In this document: positions 1 through 5,966 of the stretch, piece after piece
How the letters are laid out: the number at the start of each line of letters is the position of its first letter
Position numbering within the stretch: position 1 is the first letter of the stretch
Program-made: the position numbers and the translations under genes
Source: Nitrososphaerota archaeon
GTDB lineage: Archaea > Thermoproteota > Nitrososphaeria > Nitrososphaerales > UBA57
Assembly: GCA_016180375.1 (NCBI GenBank)
Contig: JACPBJ010000089.1
Location: forward strand, 1-6,026
DNA length: 6,026 bases
Reading direction: 5' to 3'
The notes under the pieces: generated by a model
What the model was told of the DNA's origin: nothing
Databases searched by the model: none
What the model saw: only the letters and a program-made list of their open reading frames with translations

Positions 1-764
1 AGATATCCACTAGAAGGGTTGGGGGCATCCCACGATTCTTCAAATTAGGCCAGCGTTTTAGTATTGAGCTCTCACATATTTCCAGATTGGCCAACGCGAA
101 GAGCAAAGTGATCTTCATATGCAATCCCAATAATCCTACTAGCACCCTTACCTCAAAAGAAATCTTAGTGGAAGTTTTGAACTGGGGTGCAAGTCACAAC
201 CTGTTCGTGATAGTAGACGAAGGCTTTATCGAGTTTAGCTCAGAACCGGAGAGTAGCGCTTTGGGCCTTATTCATGATTATCCCAACCTTTTCATCATTA
301 GGTCCCTAACCAAGTTCTATGGACTTGCAGGATTGCGAGTTGGATACGGCATCGGTTCTGAAGACCTCGTCAGCCTTATGGAGAGGGCAAAACCACCATG
401 GAGCGTTAACTGTCTGGCTGAGGTTGCAGCTATAGCCGCATTGAAGGACACTACTTTTCCCATTAGGACGCGAAGCCTTATCGACAAAGAGCGGGAATTC
501 CTTTTCAAGGAGATCGGACGGATTAGAGGCTTCAGACCATTTAAACCCGAGGCTAATTTCATATTGGTGAACACAAGGGGAACACATCTGACAGGGCCGG
601 AGATTAAAAAAAGAATTTTGGAATCGGGAATACTCGTTAGGGATTGCAGCTCATTCAGAGGGCTTGATGATTATTACATTAGAGTAGCAGTTCGGACAAG
701 ACAAGACAATAAGAAACTCCTAGAATGTCTGAGGCAGGTGGTTGCCGAGTTTGACAAGAAGTAG
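1..764 (+). CDS. cobD: L-threonine-O-3-phosphate decarboxylase (CobD-like PLP enzyme), 5'-truncated by the window edge
   Basis: A fold-type I, aminotransferase-like PLP enzyme. By family it decarboxylates L-threonine-O-3-phosphate to (R)-1-aminopropan-2-ol phosphate, the linker that CbiB attaches to cobyric acid. The reading frame is open from base 3 with no start before the conserved region, so the gene begins outside the window. About 253 residues are visible; CobD proteins are usually around 350 or more, so roughly the N-terminal third is missing. Visible motifs are CNPNNPT (codons from about 120), VDEGFIEF, and RSLTKFYGLAGLRVGY, whose lysine (bases 312-314) should be the PLP Schiff-base residue. 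The C-terminal part has the substrate-arginine region DYYIRVAVRT. The RSLTKFY form of the lysine motif and the cobalamin neighbours favour CobD over histidinol-phosphate aminotransferase, a close relative that cannot be excluded on motifs alone. Odd point: PNNPTS where PNNPTG is common. The 3' end overlaps cobQ. Confidence 0.85.
   Translation, partial: ISTRRVGGIPRFFKLGQRFSIELSHISRLANAKSKVIFICNPNNPTSTLTSKEILVEVLNWGASHNLFVIVDEGFIEFSSEPESSALGLIHDYPNLFIIRSLTKFYGLAGLRVGYGIGSEDLVSLMERAKPPWSVNCLAEVAAIAALKDTTFPIRTRSLIDKEREFLFKEIGRIRGFRPFKPEANFILVNTRGTHLTGPEIKKRILESGILVRDCSSFRGLDDYYIRVAVRTRQDNKKLLECLRQVVAEFDKK
730..734 (+). promoter_or_regulatory. Possible Shine-Dalgarno for the cobQ TTG start
   Basis: TGAGG lies inside the end of cobD and ends 7 nt before TTG 742. 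It is the main sequence argument for that start over TTG 766 and ATG 823, neither of which has a clear purine-rich site at a good distance. The match is short and could be chance. Confidence 0.35.
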
Positions 765-2343
765 CTTGGTCAACAAACATAGGAATCGCACCAGGCCTAG
801 CTCAGAGAGCTGCAGAGTTGTTATGGTTCAGGGTACTTCCTCTCACTCCGGCAAAAGCCTACTGGTCACTGCCCTCTGTAAGATCTTTGCAGATTCAGGC
901 TACACAGTCGCACCGTTCAAAGCCCAGAACATGTCGCTGAATTCGTATGTTACTAAGGACGGGCGGGAGATCGCTCGAGCCCAGGCCTTGCAAGCTCTGG
1001 CAGCAGGTGTCGAACCAACATCTGACATGAACCCAATACTGCTAAAGCCCAAAGGCAATATGACGTCGCAGATTGTACTAAATGGAAAGCCATTAAGAGA
1101 TATAGGCGCTTCCGGTTACTATTCGGAATTCGCCAAAAAGGAGGGCATCAGATCCGTTAAGGAGTCGCTTCAGCGACTAATGGCGAATTTTGATATTGTG
1201 GTAATCGAAGGTGCCGGAAGCCCCGCAGAAATCAACCTCTACGATCAAGACATAGCGAACATGAGAGTTGCAGACCTGGTTGATGCTCCAGTGCTGTTAA
1301 TCGCAGATATTGATCGCGGTGGTGTCTTCGCGAGCATATATGGAACCTTACGGCTCCTTAAACAAAACCACAGAGCTAGGATCAGAGGACTGATAATCAA
1401 TAAGTTCAGAGGTGAGCGTCGGATTCTTGAACCTGGCTTACAGCAGCTGGAAAGGATGACCAAGAAGAAAATCGTCGGGGTCTTGCCCTACGTTGAAGAC
1501 CTCAACCTGCCAAGTGAGGATTCGGTTTCTCTTGAAGAGTTTAGGCACAGAGATGCTGTACCTATCGAGATTGCCATAGTTCGGCTGCCTAGAATATCCA
1601 ACTTCACTGATTTCGAGCCTTTTGAGGCATTGCCAAACGTTAGGGTCCGATACATAGTATCACCCAGTGAACTAGATACATCTGATCTTATAATTCTACC
1701 AGGGACCAAAAACACCGTCCAGGACTTGCTCTGGCTTCGAAGCAAGGGTCTTGCGAGCAAGATATGCAAAATTGCAAAGGGTGGCACGCCTGTAATTGGT
1801 ATCTGCGGCGGCTACCAGATGCTCGGAAATTATGTGATAGATAAATCAGGCATTGAAGGAGGCAAAGCAGGAAGGTTTGACGGACTTTGCCTTTTAAAAG
1901 TAATCACCCGTTTTGATAAATATGATAAGGTTACTCGACGTGTCTTGGCGGAACCTACTGGGACAAGCTCAATGTTGAGCAATCAGGGTGGAAGGTTTCA
2001 AGCGTATGAGATTCATATGGGGTCAACGCTGTTGCAAAATGGCACGAAACCGGCGTTTAGAATAGTGCAAAGGGGAGGAGAGGCGATTGAAAGTTTAGAC
2101 GGGGCTGTCAGTGATGACGGACTGGTGGTTGGAACTTATCTTCACGGCATATTCGAAAATGCGGGAGTGAGGGAGACCCTTATTGGGTTCTTGATGAATA
2201 CCAATCTCTCCAAAATACAGCATCAAAGAGATAGCGTTGACATGTGGAAGGAGAGCCTGGACCGACTGGTTCGATCTGTAAGAGAGAACCTGGACATGCC
2301 GGAGATAGGCAACATAATCGGACTTGAGCTACGATCTAACTGA
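742..2343 (+). CDS. cobQ: Cobyric acid synthase, glutamine-hydrolysing
   Basis: Cytosolic ATP- and glutamine-dependent amidotransferase (CobQ/CbiP). By family it converts adenosylcobyrinic acid a,c-diamide to adenosylcobyric acid by four successive amidations. Residues about 25-250 form the BioD/MinD-like ATPase domain: MVQGTSSHSGKS nucleotide-binding loop (28-39), APFKAQNMSLNS (57-68), LLKPKGNMTSQ (100-110) and IEGAGSPAEINL (155-166). Residues about 275-515 form a class-I glutaminase domain: LPGTKNT (319-325), nucleophile Cys355 in IGICGGYQMLG, YEIHMG (422-427) and catalytic His468 in TYLHGIFEN. All key residues are present. The start is uncertain. TTG at 742 has TGAGG 7 nt upstream and gives 533 aa, slightly long for the family. 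TTG at 766 is another candidate. ATG at 823 would begin at MVQGT and cut off the first beta strand (RVVMVQ), so it is less likely. The gene overlaps cobD and its TGA overlaps the cbiB ATG. An alternative symbol is cbiP. Confidence 0.95.
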   Translation: MPSLTRSSLVNKHRNRTRPSSESCRVVMVQGTSSHSGKSLLVTALCKIFADSGYTVAPFKAQNMSLNSYVTKDGREIARAQALQALAAGVEPTSDMNPILLKPKGNMTSQIVLNGKPLRDIGASGYYSEFAKKEGIRSVKESLQRLMANFDIVVIEGAGSPAEINLYDQDIANMRVADLVDAPVLLIADIDRGGVFASIYGTLRLLKQNHRARIRGLIINKFRGERRILEPGLQQLERMTKKKIVGVLPYVEDLNLPSEDSVSLEEFRHRDAVPIEIAIVRLPRISNFTDFEPFEALPNVRVRYIVSPSELDTSDLIILPGTKNTVQDLLWLRSKGLASKICKIAKGGTPVIGICGGYQMLGNYVIDKSGIEGGKAGRFDGLCLLKVITRFDKYDKVTRRVLAEPTGTSSMLSNQGGRFQAYEIHMGSTLLQNGTKPAFRIVQRGGEAIESLDGAVSDDGLVVGTYLHGIFENAGVRETLIGFLMNTNLSKIQHQRDSVDMWKESLDRLVRSVRENLDMPEIGNIIGLELRSN

Positions 2344-3287
2344 TGTTATTCGAAAACCTTTTGGCTTTGGCTTTGGCTTTTGGTGTGGATTTTGTATTTG
2401 GTGAACCCCGGGACAGTCTGCATCCAACAGTCTGGATGGGTAAGGTAGCGCAGTTCATTTACTGCAGATTCAAAATAGAGAATCCGATAAGAGAAAAGAT
2501 CGAAGGATGTTTTTTAGCAGTCGCAGTAATCCTTCCATTTTCTGTTGCATCATACCTTATTCTTACAATTCTTAGATTCAACTTCGGATCAGTCGCGTAC
2601 GTGATATTGGCGGCTCTAATTTTCAAGACAACATTTGCGATTAGGTCCATGCAAGAGTTTACTTTTCCAATAGTTCCAGCCCTTGAGGAGGGCTCAATTG
2701 GTCGCGCAAGAATGCTGGTGCAAAAAGTAGTAAGAAGGGATGCAAGCGAGCTTGATGAGCAGCATGTCATATCTGCAGCCGTTGAAACAATAGCCGAAGG
2801 TACTGTTGATGGTATAGCCTCTCCCATCTTCTACTTCGGTCTGCTGGGCGTTCCAGGTGCTGTCGCATATAGAGCCGTTAATACACTTGACTCTACCGTG
2901 GGATATAAGGATAGGAAGTATGTGAATGTAGGGTGGCTTTCGGCGAAGCTGGATACTATTGCAAACTTCATCCCTGCCCGCTTGGTAGCCATTCTTATAA
3001 TTGTAGCAGCGTTCATCCTAGGAGAAGATTGGAAGAATGCTTGGAGGGTTTTGAGTAGGGATCACGGCAGGACAGAAAGCGTCAACGCTGGATGGCCCAT
3101 GTCTGCCATGGCAGGCACTCTTAACGTTCGCCTCGAAAAACCTGGGCATTACATTTTGGGAGATGCCAATGAACCACTCACGCCTAAGCACATAGCAAAA
3201 GCTCTGCGGATAATGTACGTCTCCACATTACTTCTTACTATATTAGTTGTAGTCTCACTAATTGCGGTTGTCAGCATGGTGAAGTAG
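2343..3287 (+). CDS. cbiB: Adenosylcobinamide-phosphate synthase, integral membrane protein
   Basis: CbiB-family membrane enzyme that joins aminopropanol phosphate (from CobD) to adenosylcobyric acid (from CobQ), giving adenosylcobinamide phosphate. Its 314 residues match the family length. Conserved blocks, in order: DFVFGEPRDSLHPTVWMGK (16-34), RRDASELDEQHV (131-142), VETIAEGTVDGIASPIFY (147-164), YRAVNTLDSTVGYKDRKY (176-193), LDTIANFIPARL (203-214) and SVNAGWPMSAMAG (246-258). Hydrophobic, probably membrane-spanning stretches lie at about 1-18, 56-78, 82-100, 213-227 and 291-313. Three positions differ from the usual family pattern as I remember it: Gly153 (AEN is usual), Thr205 (LDD is usual) and Val247 (SPN is usual). 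The ATG shares one base with the cobQ stop (TGATG) and has no obvious Shine-Dalgarno, so translation probably restarts from cobQ. The stop is directly followed by the cbiS ATG. In some nomenclatures this gene is called cobD, not to be confused with the decarboxylase upstream. Confidence 0.95.
   Translation: MLFENLLALALAFGVDFVFGEPRDSLHPTVWMGKVAQFIYCRFKIENPIREKIEGCFLAVAVILPFSVASYLILTILRFNFGSVAYVILAALIFKTTFAIRSMQEFTFPIVPALEEGSIGRARMLVQKVVRRDASELDEQHVISAAVETIAEGTVDGIASPIFYFGLLGVPGAVAYRAVNTLDSTVGYKDRKYVNVGWLSAKLDTIANFIPARLVAILIIVAAFILGEDWKNAWRVLSRDHGRTESVNAGWPMSAMAGTLNVRLEKPGHYILGDANEPLTPKHIAKALRIMYVSTLLLTILVVVSLIAVVSMVK
2361..2378 (+). repeat. Three tandem copies of TTGGCT within cbiB
   Basis: The hexamer TTGGCT occurs three times in a row, in frame, and encodes Leu-Ala-Leu-Ala-Leu-Ala in the first hydrophobic segment of CbiB (residues 7-12). 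Gain or loss of one unit would keep the frame and only change the length of this segment by two residues. Confidence 0.8.
3278..3282 (+). promoter_or_regulatory. Shine-Dalgarno for cbiS
   Basis: GGTGA, complementary to the usual 16S rRNA 3' end, lies in the last codons of cbiB and ends 5 nt before the cbiS ATG at 3288. It supports that ATG as the start even though no spacer exists between the two genes. Confidence 0.6.
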
Positions 3288-4424
3288 ATGGAGAAACTTC
3301 TACCCATAGATGGCACATCTTACAAACTGAACAAAGATGCGTTAGTTGTTCGTTTTAAGGAGCGTGTAAAAATTCTTAGCTCTGCAGTTTTGAACGGTGG
3401 TCTTCGAGAGACATCAGCCATAGTTAACCTGCACGTTGATCGGGATTTCTACTGCGCGGATCCAGTCGGTTTTATGAAGAAGGCCGTTCAGAGTCTTGTA
3501 CTGCCAGAGAATACCGTAGGATTAATGACAGCCGTGGATGTGCGGAATTTGGCCATCTCAACCAAAGCTATCGGAAAACTGAAGGTCTCTGCTCTTGTGA
3601 CAGCTGGCATATCCTATCCCGCAACTGCAGGCGATAAGGCTATCGCAGAATTATCGCCGGGCACAATCAACGCAATTCTCCTCGTAGATGGAAACTTGAC
3701 AGATAGCTGTATGGTTAATTCTATTGCTACTATAGCGCAGGCAAAGGCGGTAGCGCTGAGGAGGCTTGATATTAGAAGCAGATTCCCAAGTATGGCCGCA
3801 ACCGGCACAACCACTGATGCCTTAGCTCTAGCTTGCACTGGTAGAGGAGATGAAATCCATTATGCAGGCCTTGCAACAAACCTTGGAATAGCGATAGGCG
3901 ATACCGTTGCTAAGGCTGTTGAGAATGCTATCGGGAAGCAGGAAAAACTGACTCGAAGTCGTCCACTAATCAAGCGGTTAGAAGAAAGGAAGATCACCAT
4001 AGACGATCTTGTCAAAGCAGGTCTAGAGATTTGGATTCCCTCACCTGAAATCAAAAGCCCAAGAATCATAAAGAATCTTTTGAGGCAAGGCCTCCTAAGC
4101 AACCTCGGCGACGCAAATGTATCCAGCCTTGTAATAGGAGCAATGAAGCTTCAGGAAGAAGGTGAGCTCGGTCTGATTCCGGGTCTAAGTGTGGAAGATT
4201 TTCTTTCAGATTCGGTAGCTTTATTGGCCGATGAGAGCATCGGAATTGCCATCTCTGACTATATAGGCGGAACAAGAGGAGTTCATAATTTTCACTATTA
4301 TGATAGGAAGAAACCAGGGATTCTCAAGAAGCTAGGACCATTCTTGGATGATGCAATGGCAGGCCTAATAGCTGGTACAATGTCTCAGATTTTCAGCTCA
4401 AGAACTAGCAGGGGACATCAATGA
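3288..4424 (+). CDS. cbiS: Bifunctional adenosylcobinamide amidohydrolase / alpha-ribazole-5'-phosphate phosphatase (CbiZ-CobZ fusion)
   Basis: A 378-residue two-domain protein. Residues about 1-215 are a CbiZ domain: SSAVLNGGLRETSAIVN (31-47), TAGISYPATAGD (105-116), SPGTINAILLVDGNLTDS (123-140), AKAVALRRL and the hallmark ATGTTTDAL (171-179), then YAGLATNLGIAIGDTV (192-207). CbiZ removes aminopropanol from adenosylcobinamide to give adenosylcobyric acid. Residues about 235-370 resemble the PgpA-like phosphatase CobZ: ADESIG (314-319), YYDRKKPG (337-344) and DDAMAGLIAG (354-363), which keep the acidic residues of the PgpA family. CobZ dephosphorylates alpha-ribazole phosphate. The same arrangement is known from CbiS of Methanopyrus kandleri, where both activities were shown. 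The start has a good GGTGA site and begins at the cbiB stop; the end overlaps cobS by ATGA. Both domains look intact. The lipid phosphatase role of PgpA is unlikely given the fusion and the operon, but has not been excluded by test. Confidence 0.9.
   Translation: MEKLLPIDGTSYKLNKDALVVRFKERVKILSSAVLNGGLRETSAIVNLHVDRDFYCADPVGFMKKAVQSLVLPENTVGLMTAVDVRNLAISTKAIGKLKVSALVTAGISYPATAGDKAIAELSPGTINAILLVDGNLTDSCMVNSIATIAQAKAVALRRLDIRSRFPSMAATGTTTDALALACTGRGDEIHYAGLATNLGIAIGDTVAKAVENAIGKQEKLTRSRPLIKRLEERKITIDDLVKAGLEIWIPSPEIKSPRIIKNLLRQGLLSNLGDANVSSLVIGAMKLQEEGELGLIPGLSVEDFLSDSVALLADESIGIAISDYIGGTRGVHNFHYYDRKKPGILKKLGPFLDDAMAGLIAGTMSQIFSSRTSRGHQ
4410..4414 (+). promoter_or_regulatory. Possible Shine-Dalgarno for cobS
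   Basis: AGGGG ends 6 nt before the cobS ATG at 4421, within the last codons of cbiS. It fits the position of a ribosome binding site and agrees with the start that overlaps the cbiS stop as ATGA. Confidence 0.4.
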
Positions 4425-5167
4425 GCATTCTCAGAGGCGTAAAAGCGCTAGTTTCATTCTTTACGACAATCCCCGTTGGAGGTGAAGAAAACACACTTGA
4501 CGGAGCAGCGAACTATATGCCCTTTGCGCCGTTGGTTGGTGTGCTGATTGGACTATTAGCAGGTCTTCTTTCTTTGGCCATGAGCCGTATCTTCCCCAGT
4601 CTACTCGTTGGGATGCTAACTCTGGCCTTCATCCTGCTGATCACCGGGGTGCATCATACAGACGGACTTCTCGATCTGGGAGACGGATTGATGTGCCAAG
4701 GTCCACCGGCTAAGAAGATTCAGGCAATGCATGACGGTAATACAGGGGCCGGGGGTCTAGTTCTAGGAGTAGTTACGTTAGCTATCACGGCCATAACAAT
4801 TTCATATCTTACAAATGCTCGCTTGTTGCAGAGTCTCATCGCTGCAGAAGTTTCATCAAAGCTAGGAATGGTTACACTCGCTTGGATGGGAAGATCGGCT
4901 CACCAAGGAATGAATACATCATTTATCGACGCGATGCACGGTCGACAGCGTATCCTTCGTCTAATGACGGCATTTCTGATCTCCTTTGGTGTGACTGTAC
5001 CACTGTTAGGTCTTGCGGCTGTTGCACCTCTAATTATTGGTTCATTTACAGCGGTAGTGCTACTATGGATCTCAAATAGGCACTTCGGAGGAGTGACTGG
5101 CGATGTCTTTGGGGCCACAAATGATATCTCTAGGATGATGGCACTGCTAGCAATATTGGTGTTGTAG
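4421..5167 (+). CDS. cobS: Adenosylcobinamide-GDP ribazoletransferase (cobalamin synthase), integral membrane protein
   Basis: CobS joins adenosylcobinamide-GDP (made by CobY) to alpha-ribazole or alpha-ribazole phosphate, giving adenosylcobalamin or its 5'-phosphate; it acts in the membrane. The 248 residues match the family length at both ends. Motifs seen: FFTTIPVG near the N-terminus (13-20), the acidic HHTDGLLDLGDGL (78-90) thought to hold catalytic metal, MHDGNTGAGG (103-112) matching the family MxDxxxGxxG, and GGVTGDVFGATNDIS (223-237) near the C-terminus. Hydrophobic segments lie at about 34-54, 61-77, 110-130, 180-199 and 201-217. The ATG overlaps the cbiS stop by 4 nt, so translation is likely coupled to cbiS, whose phosphatase domain works next to CobS in the same branch. 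No missing motif or frame problem is seen. Confidence 0.95.
   Translation: MSILRGVKALVSFFTTIPVGGEENTLDGAANYMPFAPLVGVLIGLLAGLLSLAMSRIFPSLLVGMLTLAFILLITGVHHTDGLLDLGDGLMCQGPPAKKIQAMHDGNTGAGGLVLGVVTLAITAITISYLTNARLLQSLIAAEVSSKLGMVTLAWMGRSAHQGMNTSFIDAMHGRQRILRLMTAFLISFGVTVPLLGLAAVAPLIIGSFTAVVLLWISNRHFGGVTGDVFGATNDISRMMALLAILVL
5158..5161 (+). promoter_or_regulatory. Possible Shine-Dalgarno for cobY
   Basis: GGTG in the last codons of cobS ends 8 nt before ATG 5170. It favours this ATG over the second in-frame ATG at 5176, which would remove only two residues. The match is four bases and weak on its own. Confidence 0.35.
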
Positions 5168-5169
5168 AG

Positions 5170-5871
5170 ATGACAATGGTGGCCCTAATTATGGCTGGAG
5201 GAAAAGGTACTCGCATGAAGCTCGATGAGGAGAAGCCGCTCATCGAAATCCGAGGTAAGTCATTTCTGGAACGCATTGTAGAAACTTTGAGAGCGGCAAC
5301 TAAAGTGCATAGGATAGTTATAGCGGTCACCAAAGATACGCCGAAGACGGCAAGGATGGGAATGAAGTTAGGTGCCGAGGTTTTAGAGACGCCTGGTCTC
5401 GGATACGTTGAAGACATGAGATATGCAATCAAAAGCCTTCGCCTTGGTTCAACGATCGTCGTTTCAGCAGATCTCCCACTGCTGAAGAGCGAGCTCATAG
5501 ACATGGCTATTGGCCGCTTTGAAAAATGTAGCAGACCTTCTCTCTCATTAGTAGTATCCTTGGAAAAACTTAGCAAGCTCGGACTGGAGCCTGATTTCAT
5601 GTTTAGTCTACAAGGAAACTTAGTCACACCTGTTGGTGTAAACATTATTGACGGTAACAGGATTGATGAACCAACTTTGGATCAGGAAAATCTAATTGTC
5701 GAAGAGGTAGAATGTCTCGTGAATGTTAATACGCCGAGTGACCTTCTACTGGCAGAGAAACTTGTCGGGGGTCAGGAGAGAAAATTCAGCAGGTCGAGGA
5801 ACAAAATCTGGACTGTAAATACTAAGAGCGACGCCTTTTATGCATCAATTGTTAATCCAGGCAGAAAATAG
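5170..5871 (+). CDS. cobY: Adenosylcobinamide-phosphate guanylyltransferase, archaeal CobY type, with extended C-terminus
   Basis: CobY transfers GMP from GTP to adenosylcobinamide phosphate, giving adenosylcobinamide-GDP for CobS. It is the archaeal replacement for bacterial CobU and has no kinase activity. The nucleotidyltransferase signature ALIMAGGKGTRM is at 5-16, followed by EKPLIEIRGKSFLERIV (21-37), TKDTPKT (54-60), ETPGLGYVEDM (73-83), the acidic SADLPLL (99-105) and VNVNTPSDLLLAEKL (184-198), which matches the usual end of CobY. MobA and other GTP:nucleotidyltransferases share the first motif, but the middle blocks and the operon point to CobY. At 233 residues it is about 35 longer than the family norm of roughly 200; the extra part (199-233) is polar and basic with no motif I recognise. 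It starts 2 nt after cobS, at ATG 5170 (or 5176), and is the last gene visible in the cluster. Confidence 0.92.
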   Translation: MTMVALIMAGGKGTRMKLDEEKPLIEIRGKSFLERIVETLRAATKVHRIVIAVTKDTPKTARMGMKLGAEVLETPGLGYVEDMRYAIKSLRLGSTIVVSADLPLLKSELIDMAIGRFEKCSRPSLSLVVSLEKLSKLGLEPDFMFSLQGNLVTPVGVNIIDGNRIDEPTLDQENLIVEEVECLVNVNTPSDLLLAEKLVGGQERKFSRSRNKIWTVNTKSDAFYASIVNPGRK

Positions 5872-5881
5872 ACGGGCCCGT
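5872..5881. repeat. Perfect GC-rich palindrome right after the cobY stop
   Basis: ACGGGCCCGT is a perfect 10-nt palindrome beginning at the base after the cobY TAG. It has no loop, so it is a poor hairpin as RNA, and no T-run follows directly; it is therefore not a convincing terminator. It could be a protein-binding site or chance. Confidence 0.45.
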
Positions 5882-5920
5882 AGAGATTTAGATCGTAATT
5901 TACTAGCAAAATATCGAATT

Positions 5921-5947
5921 TGGATGCGGGGGTGGGATTTTGAACCC
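5921..5947 (-). other. tRNA 3'-end-like sequence without a matching 5' half
   Basis: Read on the minus strand, this stretch has GGGTTCAAAATCCC, close to a T-arm (consensus GGTTCAAATCC, with one extra A), then ACCCCCGCA like an acceptor strand, then TCCA. No GCGGGGG-type 5' acceptor strand, D-arm or anticodon arm is found between here and the window end on the proper side, and the T-stem outside GGG/CCC does not pair well. It may be a tRNA fragment, the end of an intron-bearing tRNA reaching past the window, or chance. Confidence 0.2.
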
Positions 5948-5966
5948 TAATTTACCGGTAAACTAG
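5947..5966. repeat. Inverted repeat centred on TTTACCGGTAAA
   Basis: TTTACCGGTAAA (5951-5962) is a perfect 12-nt palindrome. It extends to 20 nt as CTA-n-core-n-TAG with one mismatched pair (5950/5963). The sequence TAATTTAC on its left arm also occurs at 5896-5903, 52 nt upstream. Such symmetry in a non-coding region fits the binding site of a dimeric regulator, perhaps for a gene beginning past the window, but no promoter elements are clear enough to name. Confidence 0.45.

Noticed and set aside
1..764. Histidinol-phosphate aminotransferase (HisC).
   Set aside because: The RSLTKFYGLAGLR form of the lysine motif and the position directly before cobQ and cbiB fit CobD better; the family resemblance remains and the missing N-terminus keeps some doubt.
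2459..2827. A 122-codon minus-strand open frame inside cbiB.
   Set aside because: It is fully covered by the strongly conserved CbiB frame and has no motif of its own.
3288..4424. Archaeal CobT (phosphoribosyltransferase) as the identity of this gene.
   Set aside because: The ATGTTTDAL and TINAILLVDGNLTDS blocks are those of CbiZ, and the C-terminal DDxxAG region is PgpA/CobZ-like; the expected CobT pattern was not found.
4882..5079. A 65-codon + strand open frame in another frame inside cobS.
   Set aside because: The CobS frame continues through it with its family motifs to the natural end, so there is no frameshift and no separate gene.
5130..5645. A 171-codon open frame on the minus strand opposite cobS and cobY.
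   Set aside because: It lies across two well-supported genes, has a Ser/Thr/Arg-rich composition typical of a reverse-strand shadow, and shows no recognisable motif.
5170..5871. MobA-type molybdenum cofactor guanylyltransferase.
   Set aside because: The shared MAGGKGTRM motif is general to nucleotidyltransferases; the TKDTPKT, GLGYVEDM and NVNTPSDLLLAEKL blocks match CobY, as does the operon.
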